A stretch of 64,000 nt of DNA from Pseudomonas sp. M47T1 (GTDB lineage: Bacteria > Pseudomonadota > Gammaproteobacteria > Pseudomonadales > Pseudomonadaceae), in assembly GCF_000263855.1 (NCBI RefSeq), contig NZ_AJWX01000011.1, forward strand, positions 1 to 64,000, given 5' to 3'. Every line of letters starts with the position of its first letter. Position 1 is the first letter of the stretch. The notes under the pieces are model-generated. The model saw only the letters and a program-made list of their open reading frames with translations. It made no database searches and had not been told where the DNA came from. The position numbers were made by a program, and so were the translations under genes. Positions 19,361 to 27,593 of this stretch are shown here, piece by piece.

Positions 19361-20464
19361 TCAGCTGAAACGCTGCAATTGCATCTCCCGCAGGCGGCTC
19401 AGGGTGCGCCGGAACGGGAACGACAGGTACCCTTGAGTGTAGAGCGCCTCCAGCGCTACCCGCGCCTCGATGTACAACGGCACCTTGCGGTCATAGCACT
19501 CGTCCACCAGGGCAATGAAGCGGCGCACGCCGTCGTCGTTGGGCGACAGTTGCGGCAGTTCGCGGTCGCCGGCCACTACCTGGGTCGCGCCGTCCTCGGT
19601 ACCGCGGGCGATTTTCGCCGCACGCTGCTGCGCTCCCAGCGCCGGTACGTCGCTCAGCAGTATGGCGTTGAAGCGGTCACACAGTTGCATGAAGTCCATG
19701 GCGGCCCAGGGCTGCTCGCACAGTTGCGCGTAGGTGCACCACAGCACGCGCTCGCTGGCGCGCACCACCGGCAGTTGCCGGTAACCCACGGCCACCGGTT
19801 GCCCACTGCTGGCCTGGTCGCCCTTGAGTTGCGCGAACACGCTGGCCAGCGCCTCGGGGGCGTTGACCCAATAGCGCTGCTGGGCGGTGCCCGGATGCAG
19901 GCGGTGGTCCTGATCGCCGTCCACCGTCACCACCTGCAGGTGGGCCTCGATGGCCTTGATGGCCGGCACAAAGCGGTCGCGGTTGAAACCGTCGGCGTAG
20001 AGCTGGCTGGGCGGCTGGTTGGACGTGGCAACCACCACCACGCCAGCGTCGAACAGCGCGCTCATCAAGCCACCGAGAATAATGGCGTCGGCGATGTCGG
20101 TGACGAAGAATTCGTCGAAGCACAGCACGCGGATTTCCGTGGCCAGGGTGTCGGCCAACGCCTTGAGCGGGTCGCGCACGCCGTCTAGCTGGAACAGGTG
20201 CTGGTGCACCCACGCCATGAAATGGTGAAAGTGCTGGCGCCGGGCAGGCACGGTGAGGCAGCCGTGGAACAGGTCCATGAGCCAGGTCTTGCCACGGCCC
20301 ACCGGGCCCCAGAGGTACACGCCCCGGCACGGCTGGCCGGCTTCGACGGCCTGAAAGCATTGTTCCAGCGCCTCGGCGGCGCGGGCCTGGGCCGGGTCGG
20401 CGGCGTAACCGCGGTCGGCCAGGGCTTGACGGTAGGCATTCAAGGGTGTCGGAGAAGCGAGCAT
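19361..20464 (-). CDS. zapE: Cell division protein ZapE (AFG1-like ATPase)
   Basis: P-loop ATPase of the AFG1/ZapE family, associated with the division ring in E. coli. 367 residues from the ATG at 20464, with AGGA upstream. Walker A is GVYLWGPVGRGKTWLMDLF (about residue 50), Walker B LCFDEFFVTDIADA, with a sensor-like VVVATSNQPP and an arginine-rich C-terminus (FPFRRTLSRLREM). Length and motifs fit the bacterial family. The upstream gap holds a mosaic palindrome (20522-20608). It is the first gene of a zapE-dinB pair. Confidence 0.93.
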   Translation of the reverse strand: MLASPTPLNAYRQALADRGYAADPAQARAAEALEQCFQAVEAGQPCRGVYLWGPVGRGKTWLMDLFHGCLTVPARRQHFHHFMAWVHQHLFQLDGVRDPLKALADTLATEIRVLCFDEFFVTDIADAIILGGLMSALFDAGVVVVATSNQPPSQLYADGFNRDRFVPAIKAIEAHLQVVTVDGDQDHRLHPGTAQQRYWVNAPEALASVFAQLKGDQASSGQPVAVGYRQLPVVRASERVLWCTYAQLCEQPWAAMDFMQLCDRFNAILLSDVPALGAQQRAAKIARGTEDGATQVVAGDRELPQLSPNDDGVRRFIALVDECYDRKVPLYIEARVALEALYTQGYLSFPFRRTLSRLREMQLQRFS

Positions 20465-20521
20465 AAATCGTCCTGTTGATCGCGATATTCGGTCACTGCA
20501 ACGGTCTTGATGTGGGCGACT

Positions 20522-20608
20522 GTGGAGCGGGCTCTGCCCCGAGAAAAGGACGCTGCGGTGCTTGAGACACTGCGCGGTGATCTTTTCGCGGGCAGAGCCC
20601 GCTCCCAC
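20522..20608. repeat. Mosaic extragenic palindrome (two REP arms around a shared core)
   Basis: Left arm GTGGAGCGGGCTCTGCCCC-GAGAAAAG and right arm CTTTTCGCGGGCAGAG-CCCGCTCCCAC face each other around about 32 bp. On the opposite strand the core contains CACCGCGCAGT and ACCGCAGCG, which also occur in the core of the element at 31175-31267. It sits in the gap between the sugar dehydrogenase 3' end and the zapE 5' end. Confidence 0.75.
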
Positions 20609-20633
20609 CTACAGGCGTGCCCGCAAGCGTATC

Positions 20634-21773
20634 TTATTGCTGCAACCCCACCTTCAACAATTGGCCATTGTCGGCGTCCGTCAGCACGTACAGAAACCCG
20701 TCCGGCCCTTGGCGCACGTCGCGGATGCGGGCTTTCAGGCCGCCCAGCAGGCGCTCTTCGTGGCTGACCTTGTCGCCATCGAACGTCAACCGAATCAGCT
20801 CCTGGTCCGCCAGCGCGCCAATGAACACATCGTGCTGCCAGGCCTTGAAGCGCTCGGCGTCGTAGAACGCCATGCCGCTGATGGCCGGGGATTTTTCCCA
20901 GACATAGAGCGGATCCTTGGCGCCGGCCAGGGTCTTGCCCCGGGCTTCGGGGATGGGCGCCAGGTTGTAGTTGATGCCGTGGGTGGCCAGCGGCCAGCCG
21001 TAGTTCTGGCCGCGCTCGATGATGTTGATCTCGTCGCCGCCGCGCGGGCCGTGTTCATGGGTCCAGAGGGTGCCGCTCCACGGGTTCAGGGCCGCGCCCT
21101 GCTGGTTGCGGTGGCCGTAGGACCAGATCTCCGGGCGCGCGCCCTTTTGCCCCACGAAGGGGTTGTCATTGGGGATACGCCCGTCGGGGAAGATGCGCAC
21201 CACCTTACCCTGCAGTTTGCTCAAATCCTGGGCAGTGGCGCGCTGGTTGTTCTCGCCCAGGGCGATGAACAGGTAGCCGTCGCGGTCGAACACCAGGCGC
21301 GAACCGAAGTGTTCACCGGTGGACAGCTTGGGTTGCTGGCGGAAGATGACCTGGAAGTGTTCCAGCCGCGTCAGGTCGTCGGACAGCCGCCCCCGGCCCA
21401 CGGCGGTGCCCGCCTTGCCGTCGGACCCGGCTTCGGCGAAGGACAAATAGACCATCCGGTCTTCCTTGAATTGCGGCGACAGCGCCACATCCAGCAGGCC
21501 GCCCTGGCCGTGGGCCCATACCGTGGGGCCGCCGGTGATCGGCGCCGACAGCGTGCCGTCGGGGCTGATCACGCGCAGGGTGCCGGGGCGCTCGGTCACC
21601 AGGTAGCCCTTGTGCTCTGGCAGGAACGCCAGTGCCCAGGGGTGATGCAGGCCTTCGGCGACCGGGGTGACGCTCAGTGGGCCTGATTCACTGGGGTAGC
21701 TGGCGGCGTTCACCGCCAACGGCAAGCTCAACAAGGCAGTGGCAAAGGTTGTCAGCAAGGCTTTTCGTAGCAT
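20634..21773 (-). CDS. PQQ-dependent aldose sugar dehydrogenase (YliI/Asd-like)
   Basis: Secreted beta-propeller enzyme of the soluble glucose dehydrogenase/Asd family, which oxidises aldoses to lactones with PQQ. 379 residues from the ATG at 21773, which has AGAAGGA upstream; a further in-frame start at 21800 is unlikely. The signal peptide ends LPLAVNAA. Family landmarks: GLHHPWALAFLPE, the catalytic-histidine segment AHGQGGLLDVALSP, YGHRNQQGAALNPWSG, HEHGPRGGDEINI, GQNYGWPLATHGINY and the C-terminal DGFLYVLTDADNGQL. It stands alone, with repeat elements on both sides. Confidence 0.92.
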   Translation of the reverse strand: MLRKALLTTFATALLSLPLAVNAASYPSESGPLSVTPVAEGLHHPWALAFLPEHKGYLVTERPGTLRVISPDGTLSAPITGGPTVWAHGQGGLLDVALSPQFKEDRMVYLSFAEAGSDGKAGTAVGRGRLSDDLTRLEHFQVIFRQQPKLSTGEHFGSRLVFDRDGYLFIALGENNQRATAQDLSKLQGKVVRIFPDGRIPNDNPFVGQKGARPEIWSYGHRNQQGAALNPWSGTLWTHEHGPRGGDEINIIERGQNYGWPLATHGINYNLAPIPEARGKTLAGAKDPLYVWEKSPAISGMAFYDAERFKAWQHDVFIGALADQELIRLTFDGDKVSHEERLLGGLKARIRDVRQGPDGFLYVLTDADNGQLLKVGLQQ

Positions 21774-21800
21774 GGGCAATTCCTTCTGAGTGCGATTCAA

Positions 21801-21864
21801 GTGGGAGCTGGCTTGCCAGCGAGCTATTTGGGCCTCGACAGCTCGCCGGCAAGCCAGCTCCCAC
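21801..21864. repeat. REP-type long palindrome
   Basis: GTGGGAGCTGGCTTGCCAGC-GAGC (21801-21824) and its near-exact inverse GCTC-GCCGGCAAGCCAGCTCCCAC (21841-21864) flank 16 bases. This is a classic Pseudomonas extragenic palindrome, here between a small secreted-protein gene and the sugar dehydrogenase gene. Confidence 0.8.
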
Positions 21865-21878
21865 AGGGCAACCCGCCT

Positions 21879-22172
21879 TCACTGGCTGTCGACAGAACGC
21901 GCCGGGCGCTGGCTGTCGAAGTCGGGTTTGGCGGGGGGGGTGCGCAGGTTGTTGCCGTTGCCGATCCCGCCGTTCTGCAAGGTGGGCGGCCGCGGGTTGA
22001 CCTGCTGGCGCAGGCCCGGCGAAGTGGGCGTGACGGGCTGGGTGCCCTGCATGCTGTTGGGGTTGGCACGGCGCACGGCGCTGTTGTAGGGGTTGCCGGG
22101 GTCGGTGGCGGCCGACGCGGCGCTGGCGCTGGCCACCAGCACCAGGGCAAGGATGGGCGGGATCATTCTCAT
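21879..22172 (-). CDS. Small secreted protein, unknown function
   Basis: 97 residues: a signal peptide (ILALVLVASASAASA, about 1-22), then a low-complexity, Pro/Asn/Gln-rich mature part (NPYNSAVRRANPNSMQG, VNPRPPTLQNGG, RTPPAKPDFDSQ) with no predicted membrane segment or cysteine. GGGAG lies eight bases before the start. I do not recognise a family. It may be co-transcribed with the sugar dehydrogenase, which lies downstream on the same strand beyond the palindrome. Confidence 0.7.
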   Translation of the reverse strand: MRMIPPILALVLVASASAASAATDPGNPYNSAVRRANPNSMQGTQPVTPTSPGLRQQVNPRPPTLQNGGIGNGNNLRTPPAKPDFDSQRPARSVDSQ

Positions 22173-22395
22173 GAGCTGTTCTCCCTGTTGCGAAGCCTGA
22201 CTATAGGCTTATTGGAACCGTCGATTGCCTGACCGTTCGATGAAACCGGCTTCACACTCGTAACATTTTGTGGCTCGATCCGGCCCTGCTCCTGCGAACG
22301 CCTGGGCGCGCGGGCGGTCCCACAGGGGTAGCGATGCTGTGCCAGACTTACCGTACGGGCGCCGTCGTTTCGCCCTTGAGCCAGAGACCTTCACC

Positions 22396-22938
22396 ATGCG
22401 TCGATTTCTACTGCCCGCCCTGCGCCACTTCCTGTTGCTGATGCTGGTGGTGGGCCTGAATGCCTGTGCCCTGCTGCCGCCCCAAGACCCCATCAACATC
22501 AACGTGGTGGGCATCGAGCCGTTGCAGGGGCAGGACCTGGAAGTGCGCTTCGCAGTGAAGATCCGCCTGCAAAACCCCAATGAAGACAGCTACACCTATA
22601 ACGGCGTGGCCTTGAACCTGGACGTCAATGGCCGCCCGCTGGCCTCGGGCGTCAGTAACGAGAGCGGTACGTTGGGGCGGTTCTCCGAAACCATCGTCAC
22701 CGTGCCGGTCAGTGTCACCGCCTTCAGCGTACTGCGCCAAACCCTGGGCCTGAGCCAGACACAGTCGCTGGACAACCTGCCCTATGAGCTGCACGGCAAA
22801 CTGTCCAATGGCGTGTTTGGCACGGTGCGGTTCAGCGACAGTGGCAACCTGTCGTTGGCGCCGGTGGCGGGCGACTCCACTGCACAGCCAGCCGCCAACC
22901 CGTACAGGAACACCCGCTGGCCTGCCGCTACGCCTTGA
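22396..22938 (+). CDS. LEA type 2 (WHy-domain) lipoprotein
   Basis: 180 residues with a lipoprotein signal (FLLLMLVVGLNAC; lipobox LNAC, acylated cysteine near residue 24), so it should be anchored on the periplasmic side of a membrane. The mature part (PININVVGIEPLQGQDLEVRFAVKIRLQNPNEDSY...) is a WHy/late-embryogenesis-abundant type 2 beta-sandwich. Pseudomonas carries several such lipoproteins of unknown, possibly stress-protective, role. The ATG follows GAGACC; no strong operon partner is visible, and a GNAT gene follows after 52 bp. Confidence 0.85.
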   Translation: MRRFLLPALRHFLLLMLVVGLNACALLPPQDPININVVGIEPLQGQDLEVRFAVKIRLQNPNEDSYTYNGVALNLDVNGRPLASGVSNESGTLGRFSETIVTVPVSVTAFSVLRQTLGLSQTQSLDNLPYELHGKLSNGVFGTVRFSDSGNLSLAPVAGDSTAQPAANPYRNTRWPAATP

Positions 22939-22990
22939 TTGCCGCGCCGTTTATGGGCCACGCTGGGGGCCATCGACAAGGAGTCAGCCC

Positions 22991-23527
22991 ATGCCCCCCA
23001 TCCTGCACACCGAACGCTTGCTGCTCACGCCCTTGCAACTGAGCGATGCCCCCGACATCCAGCGTCTGTTTCCCCAATGGGAAGTGGTGCGTTACCTGGA
23101 CAGCCATGTGCCCTGGCCCTACCCCGCGGACGGCGCCGAATGCTATGTGCGCGATATCGTGCTGCCGGCCATGGCGCAAGGGCGGCAATGGGAATGGGCG
23201 ATTCGCCTGCGCACCTCGCCCCAGGCGCTGATCGGCTGCATAGGCTTAATGGACCAGCCTGACAACCACAGGGGCTTTTGGCTGGCACCGGCGTGGCGTG
23301 GCCGGGGCTACATGAGCGAAGCCTGCGCGGTGGTGAGCCGTTACTGGTTCCACACGCTGGACCGCCCGGTGCTGCGGGTGCCCAAGGCGGTTGGCAACCA
23401 GGGTTCGCGGCGGGTATCGGAGCGCGAAGGCATGCGCCTGGTGGGCGAGGCCCAGGGTGAATTCGTGTGCGGTACGCTCAGGCGCGAGCTGTGGGAGCTG
23501 CGCCGCGAGGATTGGCAACAGTCATGA
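22991..23527 (+). CDS. GNAT-family N-acetyltransferase
   Basis: 178 residues with the RimJ/RimL-type opening TERLLLTPLQLSDAPDIQRLF, a central ALIGCIGLMDQPDNHRGFWLAP and the acetyl-CoA loop WRGRGYMSEACAVV (R/Q-x-x-G-x-G/A form). It probably acetylates a small amine or a protein N-terminus; the substrate is unknown. AAGGAG lies upstream of the ATG. It converges on the aspartate carbamoyltransferase-like gene, with a short palindrome between them. Confidence 0.88.
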   Translation: MPPILHTERLLLTPLQLSDAPDIQRLFPQWEVVRYLDSHVPWPYPADGAECYVRDIVLPAMAQGRQWEWAIRLRTSPQALIGCIGLMDQPDNHRGFWLAPAWRGRGYMSEACAVVSRYWFHTLDRPVLRVPKAVGNQGSRRVSEREGMRLVGEAQGEFVCGTLRRELWELRREDWQQS

Positions 23528-23532
23528 ACGTG

Positions 23533-23557
23533 TGGGAGCGGGCACAGCCCGCTCCCA
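23533..23557. terminator. Short perfect palindrome between convergent genes
   Basis: TGGGAGCGGGC-ACA-GCCCGCTCCCA is a perfect 11-bp stem with a 3-base loop, six bases after the acetyltransferase stop and ten before the convergent carbamoyltransferase stop. Its position suits a bidirectional terminator or mRNA-end stabiliser, but there is no T-run. The arms are REP-type. Confidence 0.5.
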
Positions 23558-23566
23558 TGACCGATG

Positions 23567-24829
23567 TTATTGGTCGCCGTACGGGATTTCGTCTTCCGGC
23601 CCCAGGTACACCGGCACGCGCCAGCCCACTTCACGCAGCGAGTGCTGAACCTGGTTCTCCACGCCCATCAGGGTGGCGAAGATGGCCATGCGCACGGCGA
23701 TGCCGTTGTCGGTCTGCTTGAAAATGGCCAGGCGCGAATCGTGGTTCAGGTCCACGCTCAGGTCGTTGGCGCCCGGGCGCGAGTCGCGTGGCAGCGGGTG
23801 CATGATCAGGGTGTGCGGGCCGCACGTGGCGTTGACCAGGGCCTGGTTGATCTGGAAGTCGGCGCTGTAGCCTTCCAGGGTTTCTTCCTGGCCGAAGCGC
23901 TCCTTCTGGATACGCGTGGCGTAAACCACGTCGGCGCCTTTCAGGGCCGACTGCAGGTCGTGGCTCTGCTCCACGTGGTGGCCGTGGTTGGCCAGGTATT
24001 CCACCAGGTGCGGCGGCAACATCAGCGATTCAGGCGACACCAGGGTGATGCGCAGGTTGCGGTACAGCGCCAGCAGCTTGCTCAGCGAATGCACGGTGCG
24101 GCCGTATTTCAGGTCGCCGGCAAAGACGATGTGCGCGCCATCGATCAGCTTGTCCAGGCGAGAGAATTCGCGCTGGATGGTGTACAGGTCCAGCAGCGCC
24201 TGGCTGGGGTGTTCACCCGGGCCGTCACCGGCGTTGATCACCGGTACGTGGGTGGCGCGGGCGAATTCGGCCACCGCGCCCAGGTCGGGGTGACGCACCA
24301 CGATGGCGTCGGCGTAACCGGCAATCACCCGGCTGGTGTCGTGAATCGATTCGCCCTTGGCCATGGAGGAAAAGGTGAAGCCGGTGGTGTCACACACCGA
24401 ACCGCCCAGGCGGGCGAACGCCGAGCTGAAGCTGAGGCGCGTGCGAGTGCTGGCCTCGAAGAACAGGTTGGCCAGCACCGCGCCTTCCAGTACCCGCGTG
24501 GTTTTCTGCCGGCGGGCAATGGGCTGCATGATGTCGGCCACGCGCAGCAGGTCTTCCACCGAGTCACGGGTGTAGCCGTCCACGGACAGCAGGTGATGCC
24601 CCGACTCATTGTTCGCAGCGTGTACACCCTGGGTATCAATCGATACACCTTTGAGAATCTCCAGCACAAAGCGCTGGGCGATGTCGGGCATCTTGCGCAT
24701 CTCGGGTGACTCGTCCGGCAGCAGCCAGCTGTCCAGCGCCCTACGGGACACGCCAATGCGCTGCGCCAGGGCATCGCGGGTGAAATTGAGACGGCGCATG
24801 GCATCACGCAGGAAGACTTGCTGGGACAT
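23567..24829 (-). CDS. Aspartate carbamoyltransferase-like protein with N-terminal helix-turn-helix-like domain
   Basis: 420 residues from the ATG at 24829. The first ~65 residues (FLRDAMRRLNFTRDALAQRI, GVSRRALDSWLLPDE) look like a helix-turn-helix domain, which classical PyrB lacks. Residues about 85-410 are aspartate carbamoyltransferase: carbamoyl-phosphate loop FFEASTRTRLSFSSAF, NAGDGPGEHPSQALLDLYTI, FAGDLKYGRTVHSLSKLLALY and MHPLPRDSRP. All main catalytic motifs are intact, so it should make carbamoyl-aspartate. It is not next to pyrC or a regulatory subunit, and the usual Pseudomonas pyrB-pyrC' pair is not in the window, so this is probably a second, specialised ATCase. The ribosome site is weak. 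DNA binding is untested. Confidence 0.85.
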   Translation of the reverse strand: MSQQVFLRDAMRRLNFTRDALAQRIGVSRRALDSWLLPDESPEMRKMPDIAQRFVLEILKGVSIDTQGVHAANNESGHHLLSVDGYTRDSVEDLLRVADIMQPIARRQKTTRVLEGAVLANLFFEASTRTRLSFSSAFARLGGSVCDTTGFTFSSMAKGESIHDTSRVIAGYADAIVVRHPDLGAVAEFARATHVPVINAGDGPGEHPSQALLDLYTIQREFSRLDKLIDGAHIVFAGDLKYGRTVHSLSKLLALYRNLRITLVSPESLMLPPHLVEYLANHGHHVEQSHDLQSALKGADVVYATRIQKERFGQEETLEGYSADFQINQALVNATCGPHTLIMHPLPRDSRPGANDLSVDLNHDSRLAIFKQTDNGIAVRMAIFATLMGVENQVQHSLREVGWRVPVYLGPEDEIPYGDQ

Positions 24830-24935
24830 GGAAGACGGACTCGGCAGGATATACACGCTGCGGATTATCCGCGCGTCCCTTCTCCAGCGCAAGCGCGCAG
24901 CCACCCGATTTTGATCTTCCCGTCTCCCGTGTGAA

Positions 24936-25565
24936 TCAGGGACGGCTGAGCAGGGCCAGGCGCACGGCCAGCATGGTCAGCACGGTTGCCAGGCCCAGCG
25001 ACTGCACCTTGGCCCAACGCCCGGTTGAGGCCAGGCGCCGATGGATGGCGGCGCCAAACACGCCCAGGAGCGAATGGAATACCGTGGCGGTCAGGGCCAG
25101 CATCACGCCCAGTTGGATCAACTGCCAGCCCACCTGACCGCGTTCCGGTTGCACGAACTGCGGCAGGAACACCATGAAGAACAGCAGCGCCTTGGGGTTG
25201 AGCAGGCTGTTGAGCGTGGCCGAGAACAAGATACGCATCAGCGGCTGTTGCTCGCGGGTGTCCAACGCGCCCAGGCCGCCGCCGCCGCGCAGGGTCTTGA
25301 ACGCCAGCCACAGCAGGTACAGGACACCGGCGTAACGAATGACGTCGAACGACGGCGGCCAACTGGCCACCAGCGCGGTCACGCCTGTGGCGGTCAGCAC
25401 CGCCAGGGTCAGGTCGGCGATGGTGATGCCCACCGCCGCCATCAAGCCACCGCGCCAGCCACGGGCAATGGCCTGGCTGAGCACGAACGCCATGTTGGGG
25501 CCGGGCGAGAGCAACAACAGAATCACGGCCAGGAAGAAAACCGGCAGGGTATCGAGGGAGATCAT
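24936..25565 (-). CDS. LysE-family amino-acid exporter
   Basis: 209-residue inner-membrane protein with about six hydrophobic segments. The N-terminal LysE/RhtB signature LLSPGPNMAFVLSQAIARGW is followed by GLMAAVGITIADL and by LNPKALLFFMVFLPQF. The family exports amino acids such as lysine, threonine or homoserine; the substrate here is not determined. The ATG is at 25565. The gene is divergent from a threonine-rich leader and the isochorismatase-like gene, which hints at, but does not show, a link with threonine. Confidence 0.88.
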   Translation of the reverse strand: MISLDTLPVFFLAVILLLLSPGPNMAFVLSQAIARGWRGGLMAAVGITIADLTLAVLTATGVTALVASWPPSFDVIRYAGVLYLLWLAFKTLRGGGGLGALDTREQQPLMRILFSATLNSLLNPKALLFFMVFLPQFVQPERGQVGWQLIQLGVMLALTATVFHSLLGVFGAAIHRRLASTGRWAKVQSLGLATVLTMLAVRLALLSRP

Positions 25566-25734
25566 GACGAAGCGTCCGTGCGAAATGGGAAGTGGCAGCG
25601 TACGTGGATGGATCCAGAACGTCCTGTAACAGCTGCGCGAAATTTTGGGGGGGCAGTTGGAGTGGCCGGCGGTGGCGAAAAATTTCATGTCGCAAGGGTT
25701 GACGGCTTCCGCCGGCATGGGGCACCGTAAAGCC

Positions 25735-25809
25735 ATGAACAGACACCTGCGCACCACCTCGACCCGCACCACCACGACCGCCACCGGCGGGCCGTGCGGC
25801 GAGGCGTGA
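25735..25809 (+). CDS. Threonine-rich leader peptide (candidate attenuator leader)
   Basis: A 24-codon ORF beginning MNRHLRTTSTRTTTTATGG, with eight Thr and three Arg codons, ending in TGA at 25807-25809. Such runs are the hallmark of amino-acid attenuator leaders (compare thrL). The RNA that follows supports this. CCGCC (25778-25782) can pair with GGCGG (25786-25790). GGCGGGCC (25786-25793) can pair with GGCCCCGCC (25834-25842), which is also the 5' arm of a terminator ending at 25864. The gene beyond, at 25904, is an isochorismatase-like hydrolase. No strong ribosome site precedes the ATG. A possible -35 TTGACG is at 25699, but I see no convincing -10. Confidence 0.55.
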   Translation: MNRHLRTTSTRTTTTATGGPCGEA

Positions 25810-25831
25810 GCACATCTGACACGCAACACCC

Positions 25832-25864
25832 AAGGCCCCGCCAGCAATGGTCGGGGCCTTTTTT
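25832..25864 (+). terminator. Intrinsic terminator after the Thr-rich leader
   Basis: AAGGCCCCG (25832-25840) and CGGGGCCTT (25852-25860) form a 9-bp stem followed by TTTTT through 25864. It lies 22 bp after the leader stop and 40 bp before the hydrolase ATG, so it can work as an attenuator or as the end of a short RNA starting upstream of 25735. Confidence 0.75.
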
Positions 25865-25903
25865 ATGCCCGGACCGCACTGGTTTTTTTCAAGGAGATAC
25901 CCC

Positions 25904-26446
25904 ATGCCCGCACTGAAGCTCAACCGCCCTGCCCTGCTGATCGTCGACGTTCAGGTTGGCCTGATCCACGGCCCGCAACAGCCCTACCAGCGCGAGCGCC
26001 TGCTGGCCACCATCAACCAGGTGATCGCCCAGGCTCACGAGGCTGGCGCGCCGATTCTGGCGGTACGCCACACGGGCCCCGCCGGTTCTCCCATCGCCCA
26101 GGGCAGCCCGTTCTGGCAAGTGGCGGCCGAACTGCAACTGGAGGGCCGCGACGCGCGCCTGTTCGACAAGCAAGCCTCCAGCGCCTTCCAGGGCACTGAC
26201 CTTGAGCACTGGCTCAAAGAGGCGCAAGTCGAGGACCTGGTGATTGTCGGCCTCAAGACTCAATACTGCGTGGACAGCGCTTGCCGGGCCGCCGCGCAAC
26301 TGGGCTTCAAGCCGGTGCTGGTCGCCGACGGCCACAGTTGCATGGACACTGAGCTGCTGGCTGCCGAGGTGATCATCGCCCACCACAACCACACCCTGCA
26401 CGGCCCGATCGCCCGCGTGGTCGAGGCTGCCAACCTGCAGTTCTGA
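25904..26446 (+). CDS. Isochorismatase-family cysteine hydrolase
   Basis: 180 residues of the isochorismatase/nicotinamidase-like fold. The catalytic aspartate lies in ALLIVDVQVGLI, the lysine position in FDKQASSAFQGTDL, and the nucleophile cysteine in VGLKTQYCVDSACRAAAQLGF. The family hydrolyses amides, N-carbamoyl compounds or enol ethers; the exact substrate is unknown. AAGGAG lies upstream of the ATG. The Thr-rich leader and terminator lie in front of it, suggesting expression responds to charged tRNA-Thr. A LysR gene follows 154 bp downstream on the same strand. Confidence 0.88.
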   Translation: MPALKLNRPALLIVDVQVGLIHGPQQPYQRERLLATINQVIAQAHEAGAPILAVRHTGPAGSPIAQGSPFWQVAAELQLEGRDARLFDKQASSAFQGTDLEHWLKEAQVEDLVIVGLKTQYCVDSACRAAAQLGFKPVLVADGHSCMDTELLAAEVIIAHHNHTLHGPIARVVEAANLQF

Positions 26447-26600
26447 CCCCTGGCGATAAAAAACCTGCTCGCAGGCCATGAAAAAACTGGCCTGCGAGCC
26501 GCACACAGGCACCGCTGGGGTTGGTATTGTTCCAGGCAGTCTGGAGCCGTGGTACGCGACTTGCTGGTTGCCTGCCACCTGCCAACAACCGAGGTCCGCT

Positions 26601-27551
26601 GTGGCTGCCTATAACCTGCGTCAACTCAAGTACTTCATCACCACCGTCGAATTCGGCAGCGTCGCCGAGGCGTCGCGCAAGTTGTATATCGCCCAGCCGT
26701 CGATTTCCACCGCCATCAAGGCCCTGGAAGACAGCTTTGGCGTGCAACTGCTGATCCGCCATCACGCCCAGGGCGTGTCCCTCACCCCCAGCGGCGCGCG
26801 CTTCTACCGCAAGGCCCAGGAGCTGCTGCGCATGGCCCGCGAGTTCGAACAGAACGCCCTGGCCGACAACGACGTGGTGGCCGGGCAAATCGACATTGGC
26901 TGCTTCGAAACCGTGGCACCGCTGTACCTGCCGCAACTGATCGCAGGCTTCAGCGCGCTGTACCCCGGCGTGGAAATTCGCATCCGCGATGGCGAGCAAC
27001 AGGAATTGGTGCAGGGCCTGACGTCGGGCAGTTTCGACCTGGCCATCCTGTACAAGCACGACCTGGACAGCACCATCGAAACCGAGCCGTTGATGCCTGC
27101 CCAGCGCCCCTACGCGCTGCTGCCGGCCGACCACCGCTTTGCCCAGCAGGCACAGGTATCGCTGCGCGACCTGTGCCTGGACCCCATGATTCTGCTGGAC
27201 GTGCAACCCAGCCGTACCTATTTCGTCAGCCTGTTCGAAGAACTGGGGTTGACCCCGCGCATCGCCTTCAGCTCGCCGTCCATCGAGATGGTGCGTGGCA
27301 TGGTGGGCCAGGGCTTCGGCTTCTCTATCCTGGTGACCAAGCCCCATTCGGAATGCACCTACGACGGCAAGAAAGTGGTGTGCGTGGACATCGTCGAAGA
27401 CGTCACCGGCTCGGGCCTGGTGGCCGCCTGGCTCAAGCGCGGGCAGTTGACCAAACCGGCGCAGCTGTTTGCCGATTACTGCCGCGAGCAACTGACGGCG
27501 CAGGCCAGCAGCTCCACGCGCGAAAGCGGCAGCGCGAAGGTGCAGCTATGA
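26601..27551 (+). CDS. LysR-family transcriptional regulator
   Basis: 316 residues from a GTG at 26601 with GAGG upstream; an upstream in-frame start at 26478 lacks homology. The N-terminal winged helix-turn-helix is NLRQLKYFITTVEFGSVAEASRKLYIAQPSISTAIKALE, followed by the two-lobed effector domain. The opening and IEMVRGMVGQGFGFSILVTKP resemble regulators of amine and aromatic catabolism. Its target is unknown; the adjacent isochorismatase-like gene is the obvious candidate. Confidence 0.9.
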   Translation: MAAYNLRQLKYFITTVEFGSVAEASRKLYIAQPSISTAIKALEDSFGVQLLIRHHAQGVSLTPSGARFYRKAQELLRMAREFEQNALADNDVVAGQIDIGCFETVAPLYLPQLIAGFSALYPGVEIRIRDGEQQELVQGLTSGSFDLAILYKHDLDSTIETEPLMPAQRPYALLPADHRFAQQAQVSLRDLCLDPMILLDVQPSRTYFVSLFEELGLTPRIAFSSPSIEMVRGMVGQGFGFSILVTKPHSECTYDGKKVVCVDIVEDVTGSGLVAAWLKRGQLTKPAQLFADYCREQLTAQASSSTRESGSAKVQL

Positions 27552-27593
27552 TCTCTGGCATGACCTTGGCCAAAAAAGGATGCCCGCCAGCCA

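Noticed and set aside
25646..25653. Run of G residues as a phase-variable tract
   Set aside because: It is short, intergenic and not placed between promoter elements or inside a coding frame.
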